Source: CAWGHZ01 sp963822575
GTDB lineage: Bacteria; Pseudomonadota; Alphaproteobacteria; MPNO01; DASWLB01
Assembly (NCBI GenBank): GCA_963822575.1
Contig: CAWGHZ010000007.1
Span: 372,001 to 436,000 of the forward strand
DNA: 64,000 nt
Direction: 5' to 3'
Shown: positions 40,421-48,860 of the stretch, piece after piece
Layout: every line of letters begins with the position of its first letter
How positions within the stretch are numbered: the first letter of the stretch is position 1
Notes under the pieces: model-generated
Told to the model about the DNA's origin: nothing
Databases searched by the model: none
The model's input: only the letters and a program-made list of their open reading frames with translations
Position numbers and translations under genes: made by a program

Positions 40421-41869
40421 CTACAGGTCGTGTCCCGAATAGGAGCAGTTGAACGATTTGTTGCAGAGGGGGAAGTCGGCGACGATGTTGCCTTCGATCG
40501 CGGCTTCCAGCAGCGGCCATTGGAACCAGGACGGGTCGCGTAGATGGCAGCGCGCGACGCGGCCGTCGGTACCGAGGCGCAGCCAAACCATCACGTCGCC
40601 GCGGAACCCTTCGGTGAGCGCGAGCGCCTCGCCCGCCCCGGCCGCGCGCGTCGGGGCGAGGACCGGTCCGTCCGGCAGCCCCGCCACGATCTGCTCGATC
40701 AGCTTGAGGCTCTCCTCGATCTCTCGCACGCGAATCCAGACACGCGCGTTCACGTCGCCGTCTTCGCGCATCGGCACGTCGAAGGTGAGAATCGGATAGG
40801 GTTCATAGCTGGGCCGCTTGCGCGCATCAAACGCCCGACCGGAGGCACGGCCCACATATCCGCCAGCCCCGAAGCGACGGGCGAGCTCGGACTTCAAGAT
40901 GCCGGTGCTGACCGTGCGGTCCTGCAGCGACACCGTGTTGTCGTAGACGCGGACCACATCGGCGAGCCGCTTGCGCCACGCTGGGATTGCGCACTCCAAA
41001 GCCACCAGCTCCGCGCCGGCCGGGTCCACGGCGACGCCGCCGGCGACGATCCGGTCCATCATCAGACGATGGCCGAACAGGCGGTTGGTGGCGCGCAGCA
41101 CCTCTTCGCGCGCGACGCCGGTGTGGGCGTGGATCAGGGCGAAGGCCGCATCGTTGCAGATGGCGCCGATGTCACCGAAATGGTTGGCGATGCGCTCGAG
41201 CTCCGCCATGAGGGCTCGCAGCCAAATGGCACGGGCCGGAACCTCGGTTCCCGACGCGCTCTCGAACGCACGGGCGAAGGCGTAGGCATAGGCGACCGTG
41301 GAATTGCCCGAGACGCGGCCGGCGAGCTGCGCCGCGTGCGCGACGTCGGTGCCTTCCATCAGCCGCTCGACGCCCTTGTGGACGTAGCCCAGCCGCTCCT
41401 CGAGACGAACGACCGTCTCGCCGCCGGCGGTAAATCGGAAATGGCCCGGCTCGATGATGCCGGCATGCACCGGCCCAACCGGAATTTGATGCAGGTGTGC
41501 GCCCTCGGCGGGAAGGAATGCGTAGCCCGGCGGCTTGTCGCCACCGGTCCACCGCCCATGGTCGAGCCAGGGCCGCAGGTCTGGCGCCCCGGCCGGCATA
41601 AGCCCGTCGAGGTCGCGGACGGCCCGCTCCAGTCGTATCGCCGGGGCATGGTGGCGGCCGACCGACGGGAATGTACCGTCAGGGCAGTCGAGAGCGATGA
41701 CGGCATGCTCGCCCGTCGCGTCGTCGAGCAGCGCCATGCGCACGACGCCCGAATCGCCCCACAAACCGAGCAGGGCCCAACCCCCCTCGAAAAGGCCGCG
41801 GCAGGCCGTTTCCCATGTCTCGCGCGAAACGCGCGGCCCGCCGCCGGCGAGATCGGTCAGGGCGGTCAT
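40421..41869 (-). CDS. hyfG: Hydrogenase-4-like large subunit (HyfG/NuoCD-like) lacking the NiFe cysteine pairs
   Basis: 482 residues: an N-terminal NuoC-like domain (about 1-130) fused to a NuoD/HyfG-like domain. GPVHAGIIEPGHFRF and EERLGYVHKGVERLM are conserved. The first nickel motif (RxCGxC) is RVSGNS at residues 185-190, both Cys being Ser. The C-terminal motif (DPCxxC) is replaced by FNCSYSGHDL at 473-482, so at most one Cys remains. It cannot hold a normal NiFe site. This matches energy-converting hydrogenase-related (Ehr) complexes. The electron donor or acceptor is unknown. Confidence 0.9.
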   Translation of the reverse strand: MTALTDLAGGGPRVSRETWETACRGLFEGGWALLGLWGDSGVVRMALLDDATGEHAVIALDCPDGTFPSVGRHHAPAIRLERAVRDLDGLMPAGAPDLRPWLDHGRWTGGDKPPGYAFLPAEGAHLHQIPVGPVHAGIIEPGHFRFTAGGETVVRLEERLGYVHKGVERLMEGTDVAHAAQLAGRVSGNSTVAYAYAFARAFESASGTEVPARAIWLRALMAELERIANHFGDIGAICNDAAFALIHAHTGVAREEVLRATNRLFGHRLMMDRIVAGGVAVDPAGAELVALECAIPAWRKRLADVVRVYDNTVSLQDRTVSTGILKSELARRFGAGGYVGRASGRAFDARKRPSYEPYPILTFDVPMREDGDVNARVWIRVREIEESLKLIEQIVAGLPDGPVLAPTRAAGAGEALALTEGFRGDVMVWLRLGTDGRVARCHLRDPSWFQWPLLEAAIEGNIVADFPLCNKSFNCSYSGHDL

Positions 41870-43320
41870 CCGAGTAGCCTCGCCACGTGCTGGAACCAGG
41901 CAACGACCGGCCCCGGAATGTAAACGCCCGCCATCAGCACGATCGCGAGATGGGCGAGGCTCGGCAGGTTGGTGGCGCGCACCTTGGTGGTCGTCCCGTC
42001 GGCCGGACCGAACGCCATCTGGTGGGTGCGGAACGCCAACGCGCCGAATGCGATCAACAGACCCATGACCAGAACCACGGCCAAAAGGGGCTCGCGCGCG
42101 AAGGTGGACGAGACGACCAGAAACTCGCTTGTGAACACGCCGAGCGGCGGCATACCGGCGATGGCGACGACGCCCGCCACCAGCGCCCAGCCGAGCGCCG
42201 GGTGCGATTCCGTGAGGCCGCGGATATCGGCGATGCGTTGCGTGCCCTTGGCCTGTGCGATCCGCCCGACAGTGAAGAAGATCGCCGATTTGGTGAGCGA
42301 GTGCATCGTCATGTGCAGCAGGCCCGCGAAGTTGGCGAGCGGCCCGCCCATGCCGAACGCGAAGGCGATAATGCCCATGTGCTCGATCGAGGAATAGGCG
42401 AACATGCGCTTGATGTCGCGCCTGCGGTACAGCATGAACGCAGCGAAAACGAGCGAGGTGAGCCCCATCGTCACCATTAGCGGCCCCGGCGCCAGCGCGC
42501 CCGGATTGCCGGCGATCACCATCTTGAAGCGCAGCAGCGCGAACAGCGCGACGTTCAGCAACAGGCCCGACAGCACCGCCGAGATCGGCGTCGGGCCCTC
42601 GGCATGCGCATCGGGCAGCCACGCATGAAGCGGCGCGAGCCCGACCTTGGTCCCATAGCCGAGCAGCAGGAATACGAAGGCGAGGTTGAGGAGCGCGGGG
42701 TCGAAGTCGCGCGCGCGCTGGACGAGCACCGTCCACGCCATCGCGTCGAGCCCGTCGCCCACGGTGGCCTGCGCGGCGAGATAGACCACGATGGTCCCGA
42801 ACAACGCGAGGCCGATGCCGACGCTGCCCAGGATGAAATACTTCCAGGCCGCTTCCAGCGCGGCCTCGGTGCGGTAGATGCCAACCATCATGATGGTGGT
42901 CAAGGTCGCCACCTCGATAGCCACCCACATCAGCCCCACGTTGTTCGCGACCAGCGCCAGGTTCATCGCCCCGATCAGCACCTGGTACATTGCATGGTAG
43001 AAGCGAAGGTGGTTGGGCGTCAGACGCCCGATCTCGAGCTCATGAGCAATGTAGCCGGCCGAGAACACACTGGTCGTGAAGGCGATAAACGTGTTGAGGA
43101 CGATGAAAACCACGTTCACCTGGTCGACCACCAGAAACAGCGTCGTTTCGGGCCGCGCGAAGAACAGCCCGAACGCGCAGGCGAAGGTGAGGGCCGACGC
43201 CGCGACGTTAAGCCGCGCCGTCACGCGGTATGACGGGATCAGTGCGATGATCGCGGCCGCGGCGGCCGGCACGGCCAGGACGGCTCGGACCAGGTCGAAC
43301 CCGAGCGCGGCGTCGCTCAC
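41866..43320 (-). CDS. hyfF: Hydrogenase-4-like membrane subunit F (Mrp/NuoL-type antiporter-like)
   Basis: 484 residues, GTG start at 43320 overlapping the stop of the previous gene (GTGA), and ATGA overlap with the large subunit. About 14 membrane helices; the antiporter family motifs LMWVAIEVATLTTIMMVG, GYGTKVGLAPLHAWLPDAHA with its Lys, and HSLTKSAIFFTVGR are all present, so ion translocation is plausible. It is the second large proton-pump-like subunit of the complex. Confidence 0.92.
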   Translation of the reverse strand: MSDAALGFDLVRAVLAVPAAAAAIIALIPSYRVTARLNVAASALTFACAFGLFFARPETTLFLVVDQVNVVFIVLNTFIAFTTSVFSAGYIAHELEIGRLTPNHLRFYHAMYQVLIGAMNLALVANNVGLMWVAIEVATLTTIMMVGIYRTEAALEAAWKYFILGSVGIGLALFGTIVVYLAAQATVGDGLDAMAWTVLVQRARDFDPALLNLAFVFLLLGYGTKVGLAPLHAWLPDAHAEGPTPISAVLSGLLLNVALFALLRFKMVIAGNPGALAPGPLMVTMGLTSLVFAAFMLYRRRDIKRMFAYSSIEHMGIIAFAFGMGGPLANFAGLLHMTMHSLTKSAIFFTVGRIAQAKGTQRIADIRGLTESHPALGWALVAGVVAIAGMPPLGVFTSEFLVVSSTFAREPLLAVVLVMGLLIAFGALAFRTHQMAFGPADGTTTKVRATNLPSLAHLAIVLMAGVYIPGPVVAWFQHVARLLG

Positions 43321-43979
43321 GCGCGTTCTCCGCGCGAGGCGTCGAGCGCGCTGAGGTCCACCGTGTCGAACCGCTCGCGTATACGGAACAGGAAAATCCC
43401 GATCACGATGAAGGCTATCAGGACCGAGAAGGCGACGCTGATCTCGACTACCAGCGGCATGCCGTGCGCACCTGTCGCGGCGAGGATCAGGCCGTTCTCG
43501 AGCGACATGAAGCCGATCACCTGGCCGACCGCGTTGCGCCGCGAGATCATCATCAGGAGGCCGAGCAGGACGACCGAGAGCGCGAACACAAGGTCCTCGC
43601 GCGCGACGCTCGCCGAAGCGGCGGTCACCGGCAGGACGACGACGATGGAGAGCGCCACGAGCGCCATGCCCGCCAGCATGGTGGGGCCGATTCCCACCAC
43701 CGTCTCCAGTGTCCGGTGGATGCCGAGCCGGCGCACGATGCGGCGCAGCGCGATCGGGATGACCAGCCCCTTGAAGGCGAGCGCGATGGCGGCGGTGATG
43801 TAAAGATGCGGCGCGTCCTGGATGTAGGCCTGCCATGCGACGGAAAGTGACAGCACGAACGCATGGAGCGCGAACACGTCCAGCAGACCGAACATGCGCG
43901 CCTGGTAGAGCAGCGTGAAGCTCACCAGCACCAGCGACCCGGCGAGAAGGTGGGCGACGTCGAAGGACAGCGTGTCCAC
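43317..43979 (-). CDS. hyfE: Hydrogenase-4-like membrane subunit E (HyfE, NuoK-like C-terminus)
   Basis: 220 residues, GTG start at 43979 overlapping the upstream stop (TAGTG). Six to seven predicted helices. The C-terminal third has the NuoK/MrpC-like signature FMSLENGLILAATG with a membrane Glu. HyfE proteins are typical of Hyf and Ehr complexes. It is tightly packed with its neighbours, which implies fixed stoichiometry. Confidence 0.88.
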   Translation of the reverse strand: MDTLSFDVAHLLAGSLVLVSFTLLYQARMFGLLDVFALHAFVLSLSVAWQAYIQDAPHLYITAAIALAFKGLVIPIALRRIVRRLGIHRTLETVVGIGPTMLAGMALVALSIVVVLPVTAASASVAREDLVFALSVVLLGLLMMISRRNAVGQVIGFMSLENGLILAATGAHGMPLVVEISVAFSVLIAFIVIGIFLFRIRERFDTVDLSALDASRGERA

Positions 43980-44935
43980 TAGAGGCTCCGCGACACGAAC
44001 AACAGGACGGTCCCGAGAAGCCCGAGCATCAGCGCCGCGCCGAGGAACTCGGGCACGCGGAAGACGCGCATCTTGGCGACCGAGGTCTCGAACAGGCCGA
44101 GGGCGGCCGCCGCCACGACCAGCTTCGCGAGCCATGCCGCCGCGCCCACCGCGTAGGCCGCGACGCCCGCGCCGGCGCTCGCCATGCCCCACGGCGCGAA
44201 GATCGCGGCGATCAGGGAGACGTAGAGTGTGAGCTTCAGCGCGGCGGCGAGCTCGATCATCGCGAGGTGCCGGCCGGAATATTCCAGCACCATCGCCTCG
44301 TGCACCATGGTGAGCTCGAGGTGCGTCGCCGGATTGTCGACGGGGATGCGCGCGTTCTCGGCGATCGCCACCATGACCAGCGCGACCAGCGCGAGGGCGA
44401 GCGAGACACGCAGCCCCACCCCGTGCCCGGCCATGAAGGCGACGATGGCGGAAAGCTGCGTCGTGCCGGCGAGCAGCGATAGGGTGAAGACGATCATCAG
44501 CATCGCCGGCTCGGCGAGCGAGGCGATGGTCATCTCACGGCTCGCGCCGATGCCGCCGAAGCTCGTGCCCACGTCGAGCCCCGCCAGCGCCAGCAGGAAC
44601 CGCGCGCTGCCGAGGAGCGCGACGATGGCGATCAGGTCGGCCGACCACGAGAAGATCAGCCCCGTCGCGAAGCTCGGCACCAGGGCCGCCGCGACCCAGA
44701 TGCAGGCGAAGATCATGTAGGGGTCGACGCGGAACAGCCACGATGCCGTGTCGGCGACGACTGCCTCCTTCTTCAGAAGGCGCGCGAGATCGCGGTAGGG
44801 CTGGATCACCGGCGCGCCACGCCGGCGGGTGAGGCGCGCCTTCGTCTTGCGCACGACGCCGACCAGCAGCGGCGCGACCGCGAGCACCGCGACCATCTGC
44901 ACGCCCTGCACCAGGAGGTCCCGGATCAGCGCCAT
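43979..44935 (-). CDS. hyfC: Hydrogenase-4-like membrane subunit C (HyfC/NuoH-like)
   Basis: 318 residues with about eight helices. NuoH/HyfC markers are RRGAPVIQPYRDLARLLKKE in the first loop, ENARIPVDNPATHLELTMVH with conserved acids and EYSGRHLAM. This subunit couples the soluble arm to ion translocation in complex I relatives. The ATG at 44935 lies ten bases inside the end of the upstream hyfB-like gene. Confidence 0.92.
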   Translation of the reverse strand: MALIRDLLVQGVQMVAVLAVAPLLVGVVRKTKARLTRRRGAPVIQPYRDLARLLKKEAVVADTASWLFRVDPYMIFACIWVAAALVPSFATGLIFSWSADLIAIVALLGSARFLLALAGLDVGTSFGGIGASREMTIASLAEPAMLMIVFTLSLLAGTTQLSAIVAFMAGHGVGLRVSLALALVALVMVAIAENARIPVDNPATHLELTMVHEAMVLEYSGRHLAMIELAAALKLTLYVSLIAAIFAPWGMASAGAGVAAYAVGAAAWLAKLVVAAAALGLFETSVAKMRVFRVPEFLGAALMLGLLGTVLLFVSRSL

Positions 44936-46935
44936 ATCGCGAGTACCAGAAGTAGGACCACCAGCGACGAAAAAACGAGTGTCAGGTAACGTCGGATCGT
45001 CAGGAATTGCAGCGCATTCAGCCGCTCGGCCGCGAACTCCACCGCGACGGCGATCGGCGCATATAGCCAGTCCCAGATCGGATCGGCGAGGCGCACCTCG
45101 AGACGAGCGGGTGCGAGATCGCCCGGCGGCGGCATGGTCACGCGCTCGCGGGCGCGAAAGGCCAGCGTACCGAATACGCGGCGGATCGGCTGGGCAAAGC
45201 TCGTCGCCGTGTATTGCGTGACGTGCGACGGCTCCGGAAACCCGCAGTCCCACGCCGGCGCGCGGCGCAGCCGGTGACTCGCGAAGCGGTGGATGGCCCA
45301 CGCCGCCGCCAGGCCTGAGATCGCGACGAACAGGAACACGATCGCGCCGTCATAGGAGCTTCGGCCCGCCGCGATCGGCACGATGGCGAGCCACTGGTTG
45401 CCGAGCTGATGCGGCAGTGCATCGCCCGTCACGGCCCGCACCGCCGGCGCTAGCGCGTCGATTACGCCGCCCGGCAGTACACCGGCGAGAAGGCAGAGCG
45501 CCGCGAGCGCCAACATCGCCGCGCGCTGGAACATGTCCACCTCGTGCGCACGCTCGGCCTCTGCGCTGCGCGCCCGGCCGAGGAAGGTCACGCCGAACGC
45601 CTTGACGAAGCAGCTGGCGGCGAGCGCAGCGGAAAGCGCCAGCGCCGCGCCCACCGCCGGCACCGCGAACTTGAGGCCCCATTGCGCAAGCTGCGGGCTC
45701 ACCAGCACCGACTGGAAGGTCAGCCACTCCGAAACGAAACCGTTGAGCGGCGGCAGCGCCGAGATCGCGGCGGCTCCCACAAGGAATGCGAACGCCGTCT
45801 GCGGCATGCGGTGGATCAGCCCGCCGAGCCGCTCCATGTCGCGCGCGCCGGTGGCGTTCAGCACCGCGCCCGCGCCGTAGAACAAGAGGCTCTTGAACAA
45901 AGAGTGGTTGAGCACGTGGAACAGCGCCGCGGTCATGGCGAGCGCGGCCGCCCAGGCGATGCCGTTGGCGCGAAAGGCGAGGGCGAGCCCCAGCCCGATG
46001 AACACGATGCCGATGTTCTCGACGGTATGGTAGGCGAGCAGCCGCTTGAGGTCGTGCTGCATCAGCGCGTAGAGCACGCCCAATACGGCGGTGATGCCGG
46101 CCAGCACCAGGATCGCGAGGCTCCACCACCAGGCGGGCGCGCCCAGCAGCTCGAACACGATGCGAATGAAGCCGTATACCGCGACCTTGGTCATCACCCC
46201 GCTCATCAGCGCCGAGACATGGCTCGGGGCCGCGGGGTGGGCGAGGGGCAGCCAGGCATGCAGCGGCACGAGCCCGGCCTTCGAGCCGGCGCCGAGCACG
46301 ACGAGGCCGAGCGCGATGGCGGCGAGCACCGGCCCCGGCGCATGGGCGCGCATGGAGTCGAATGCGTAGGCCCCTGCCGGCCCGGCCAGCAGCCCGAAGG
46401 CGAGCAGCAGGGACAGCGTGCCGAAGCTCGCCATCGCGAGATAGACGAAGCCGGCGCGCGCATTGTCCGCCTCGCGGTGGTGCACCATCACCAGCGCCCA
46501 CGAGGCAAGCGACATGAACTCCCATGACAAGAGAAAGGTGAAGGCGTCGTCGGCCACCACGACCAGGTTCATCGCGGCGAGGAATGCAGGAAAAAAGGGC
46601 AGCACGCGGCCGGGTTCGTCTTCGTGCCGTCCATAGCCGATGCCGTACAGCGAGGCCGACGCCGCGCCGAGATTCACCACGACCAGGAAGAAGGACGACA
46701 GCGCATCGAGCCGGAAATGCGCTCCGATCCAGGGGATGCCGAGCGGCAGAGTCGCCCGGGCGACCGCCCCGCCCGCGAGGAGATGCGACGCGGCGGCGGC
46801 CAGCGCCACGGTCGCGACGGCGAGCGACGCGCCGTAGACGACGCTGCTGCCCCATCGCGCGCGCTTGGCCGCCACTCCGACCACTGCCAGGGCCAGCAGG
46901 GCGGCCGCGCACCCCAGCACCAGGATCAGCGTCAT
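44926..46935 (-). CDS. hyfB: Hydrogenase-4-like membrane subunit B (HyfB/NuoL-type)
   Basis: 669 residues, about 16 helices. Antiporter family signatures: LLSWEFMSLASWALVMVHHR, GAGSKAGLVPLHAWLPLAHP with its Lys, HSLFKSLLFYGAGAVLNATG and LPPLNGFVSEWLTFQS. It has the long C-terminal extension of HyfB. The ATG at 46935 overlaps the stop of the XRE regulator by four bases. It is probably the distal ion channel of the complex. Confidence 0.93.
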   Translation of the reverse strand: MTLILVLGCAAALLALAVVGVAAKRARWGSSVVYGASLAVATVALAAAASHLLAGGAVARATLPLGIPWIGAHFRLDALSSFFLVVVNLGAASASLYGIGYGRHEDEPGRVLPFFPAFLAAMNLVVVADDAFTFLLSWEFMSLASWALVMVHHREADNARAGFVYLAMASFGTLSLLLAFGLLAGPAGAYAFDSMRAHAPGPVLAAIALGLVVLGAGSKAGLVPLHAWLPLAHPAAPSHVSALMSGVMTKVAVYGFIRIVFELLGAPAWWWSLAILVLAGITAVLGVLYALMQHDLKRLLAYHTVENIGIVFIGLGLALAFRANGIAWAAALAMTAALFHVLNHSLFKSLLFYGAGAVLNATGARDMERLGGLIHRMPQTAFAFLVGAAAISALPPLNGFVSEWLTFQSVLVSPQLAQWGLKFAVPAVGAALALSAALAASCFVKAFGVTFLGRARSAEAERAHEVDMFQRAAMLALAALCLLAGVLPGGVIDALAPAVRAVTGDALPHQLGNQWLAIVPIAAGRSSYDGAIVFLFVAISGLAAAWAIHRFASHRLRRAPAWDCGFPEPSHVTQYTATSFAQPIRRVFGTLAFRARERVTMPPPGDLAPARLEVRLADPIWDWLYAPIAVAVEFAAERLNALQFLTIRRYLTLVFSSLVVLLLVLAIWR

Positions 46936-47177
46936 GACTTGAGCCGGACGCCCCGCCCGCCTTCGGCGCTGACCGCGCCCTCGCTGATCAGCACGATGCC
47001 GGTGGCATCGAGCGCCGCGATCAGCTTCATCAGCGAATCCACGTTGCCGCGGACCATCCCTTCGCTCGCCTCCATCCGCTGGATGGTCGGAACCGAGAGC
47101 CCCGCCACCTCGGCCAGGCGCTTCTGGTCGAGCCCCGCGAGGGCGCGCGCGGCGCGAAGTTGGGCGGCAGTTATCAT
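46932..47177 (-). CDS. XRE-family helix-turn-helix transcriptional regulator, first gene of the Hyf-like operon
   Basis: 81 residues. The Cro/C1 HTH spans about 6-60: RAARALAGLDQKRLAEVAGL then SVPTIQRMEASEG, followed by KLIAALDATGIVLI. It is translationally coupled to hyfB (ATGA overlap), so it is co-expressed with the complex. A perfect inverted repeat 20 bases upstream of its ATG is a natural autoregulatory operator. It might respond to redox or energy state, which is inference. Confidence 0.88.
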   Translation of the reverse strand: MITAAQLRAARALAGLDQKRLAEVAGLSVPTIQRMEASEGMVRGNVDSLMKLIAALDATGIVLISEGAVSAEGGRGVRLKS

Positions 47178-47196
47178 GTATCAGATATCAATCTTG

Positions 47197-47217
47197 GTAT
47201 ATGCGCGGTGCATATAC
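47197..47217 (-). promoter_or_regulatory. Perfect palindromic operator candidate for the XRE/Hyf-like operon
   Basis: GTATATGC (47197-47204) and GCATATAC (47210-47217) are exact inverse repeats with a five-base spacer. They are 20-40 bases upstream of the regulator ATG, in a locally AT-rich stretch, so they would overlap its promoter. The size and symmetry fit a dimeric XRE-type repressor. Confidence 0.65.
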
Positions 47218-47324
47218 GCGTTCTGTACCCGATTGTCCATGGCCAGCGTTAGCCCAGAGGTCGCTCACCTTCTCCCGCGGCGGCATTCGGATCGATGGGC
47301 ATGGGATTCTCCCTCGTAAAGGGT

Positions 47325-47813
47325 TCAGGCTGAGTGCGTTACGCCATCGGCGGCGCGCTCGATCGCGGCGATGTCGATGCGCTTCATCTGCGTCATCGCG
47401 TCGAATGCGCGCTTGGCGCGGGCGGGATCAGGATCGCCGATCAACTGGATCAGCTGGCGAGGTACGATCTGCCACGAGACGCCGAAGCGATCCTTCACCC
47501 AACCGCATTGCTCGGCTTCGGGTACCGCCGAAAGCGCGTCGGCGAAGCGGTCGGCATCGGCCTGGGTCTCGACCGGTATCTGGAACGAGATCGCCTCGTT
47601 GAATTTGAATTGCGGTCCGCCGTTCAGGCCGGTGAACTTCTGACCCATCAGCGTGAACTCGACCAGCAGCACGTCACCTTCCTTGCCCGACGGATAGGCG
47701 CTCGGGGCGCGGTGGATGGCGTCCACGCGGCTTTCGGGGAACACCGAAATGTAGAAATTGGCGGCCTCGTCGGCGTTGCCGTCGAACCAGAGGCAGGGCG
47801 CGATCTTAGCCAT
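47325..47813 (-). CDS. VOC family protein (PhnB/3-demethylubiquinone methyltransferase-like domain)
   Basis: 162 residues with the PhnB-type VOC fold: CLWFDGNADEAANFYISVFP, LNGGPQFKFNEAISFQIPVE, CGWVKDRFGVSWQIVPRQL. The family is widespread and poorly characterised; it may bind small molecules or metals. It follows the DoxX gene in a minus-strand operon driven from the HxlR divergent region. Confidence 0.9.
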   Translation of the reverse strand: MAKIAPCLWFDGNADEAANFYISVFPESRVDAIHRAPSAYPSGKEGDVLLVEFTLMGQKFTGLNGGPQFKFNEAISFQIPVETQADADRFADALSAVPEAEQCGWVKDRFGVSWQIVPRQLIQLIGDPDPARAKRAFDAMTQMKRIDIAAIERAADGVTHSA

Positions 47814-47861
47814 GGCTTTCTCCTGTCATGGGCCGCGTTGGACGGCCGGGTGGGTTTCCGA

Positions 47862-48285
47862 TCAATCGAACGGCAATAAAGAGCGCAGGCGCGCGTCGCG
47901 CAGCCACAGCCCGCCCCACAGCGCGACGGCCAGATAAACGCCGAACAGGACGTGGCTGAACAGCGGGTCGCTGACCCGGAGATGAGCGGCGACCGCACCA
48001 CCGAGATAGCCCGTCAGCAGGATCGCGCCCAGCACGGCGGTGCGCGGCCACGCATAGAGCACAGTGATCGCGAGCAGCAGCACGCCCATCGCCTGCCAGA
48101 AGCCGGGATCGGCACGCCAGCCGATCGCCGGCGCGGCCTTGCTGACGATGGGCAACGCGGCGATCTTCATGGTGGCGTCCAGCGCCAGGAACAGGACGAC
48201 GAGCGCCCGATACGACCCGGCCGGCCCGCACCCGCCGGGGCGTGGCGGGCTGCGCGCGTTTCGTGGATGCGGTAAGCGGCGACAT
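47862..48285 (-). pseudogene. DoxX-family membrane protein with a one-base frameshift
   Basis: ATG 48285 (MSPLTASTKRAQPATPRRVR) follows GGGAG. After GRVVS the frame breaks, and removing one base of the CCC at 48206-48208 joins it to ALVVLFLALDATMKIAALPI and a complete DoxX-like protein with four helices (YAWPRTAVLGAILLTGYLGG). As it stands the first helix is out of frame. It is a pseudogene or a sequencing error in a short homopolymer. DoxX relatives are small quinone-linked or redox-stress membrane proteins. Confidence 0.8.
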
Positions 48286-48327
48286 GGTGGCTCTCCCGGT
48301 CGCTGATCGTCACGCGGCAGTTTCGAC

Positions 48328-48753
48328 CTACCGGCTGCCCATGGCGGCCAGCGCGGCGTCGACGTCCATCCACATCGGCTCGAAGACGTGGCCGTCGAGA
48401 TCCTCGAAACTGCGGCCGTACATGAAGCCGTAATCCTGGGTCGGGCAGGGGTCAGCCTTGCCGCCCGCCGCACGGGCCGCCTCGACGATCGCATCGACAT
48501 CCGCGCGGCTCTCGCGCGACAGGCAGATGAGTGCCTCGACCGAGGAACGCGCGTCGATGATCGTCTTCGAGGTGAAGTCGGCGAAGCGGTCGCGGCCGAG
48601 GATCATGACGACGATCGTGTCCGACCAGGTCATCGCCGCCGAGCTTCCGGGCTGAGAGAAGCGCGAATCCTTGGCGAAGCCGACGGCTTCATAGAACGCG
48701 ACCGATTTTTCGACGTCGGCGACGGGCAGGTTCACGAAAATCATTTTCGACAT
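48328..48753 (-). CDS. VOC family protein (glyoxalase/bleomycin resistance-like)
   Basis: 141 residues starting MSKMIFVNLPVADVEKSVAF at ATG 48753, with a strong AAAGGAGG site; the longer open frame upstream is not used. FEDLDGHVFEPMWMD is the typical metal-binding C-terminal strand of lactoylglutathione-lyase-like VOC proteins. First gene of the operon divergent from hxlR, so it is probably regulated by it. Confidence 0.9.
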   Translation of the reverse strand: MSKMIFVNLPVADVEKSVAFYEAVGFAKDSRFSQPGSSAAMTWSDTIVVMILGRDRFADFTSKTIIDARSSVEALICLSRESRADVDAIVEAARAAGGKADPCPTQDYGFMYGRSFEDLDGHVFEPMWMDVDAALAAMGSR

Positions 48754-48799
48754 GGGAAGCCTCCTTTCCGGGGCTGGGGTACCGTTGACGGGCGTGACA

Positions 48800-48856
48800 T
48801 TGACTTTCATACAGCGATTAGTTATAAAAAACAACCATGAAGTTAGAAAAATTAAC
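48800..48856 (+). promoter_or_regulatory. Promoter and palindromic operator of the HxlR regulator gene
   Basis: TTGACT (48800-48805) and TATAAA (48823-48828) are separated by exactly 17 bases, a near-consensus housekeeping promoter, in an AT-rich island. Downstream, GTTA (48842-48845) and TAAC (48853-48856) form a perfect inverted repeat GTTAGAAAAATTAAC between the likely transcription start and the ATG at 48861. A second related half-site pair (GTT...AAC) overlaps the -10 box. HxlR dimers bind such sites. The gap also serves the opposite operon. Confidence 0.75.
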
Positions 48857-48860
48857 ATAA

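Noticed and set aside
39875..46935. A functional NiFe hydrogenase or formate hydrogenlyase
   Set aside because: The nickel-ligand cysteine pairs are absent, and there is no formate dehydrogenase, ferredoxin subunit, maturation protease or hyp gene nearby.
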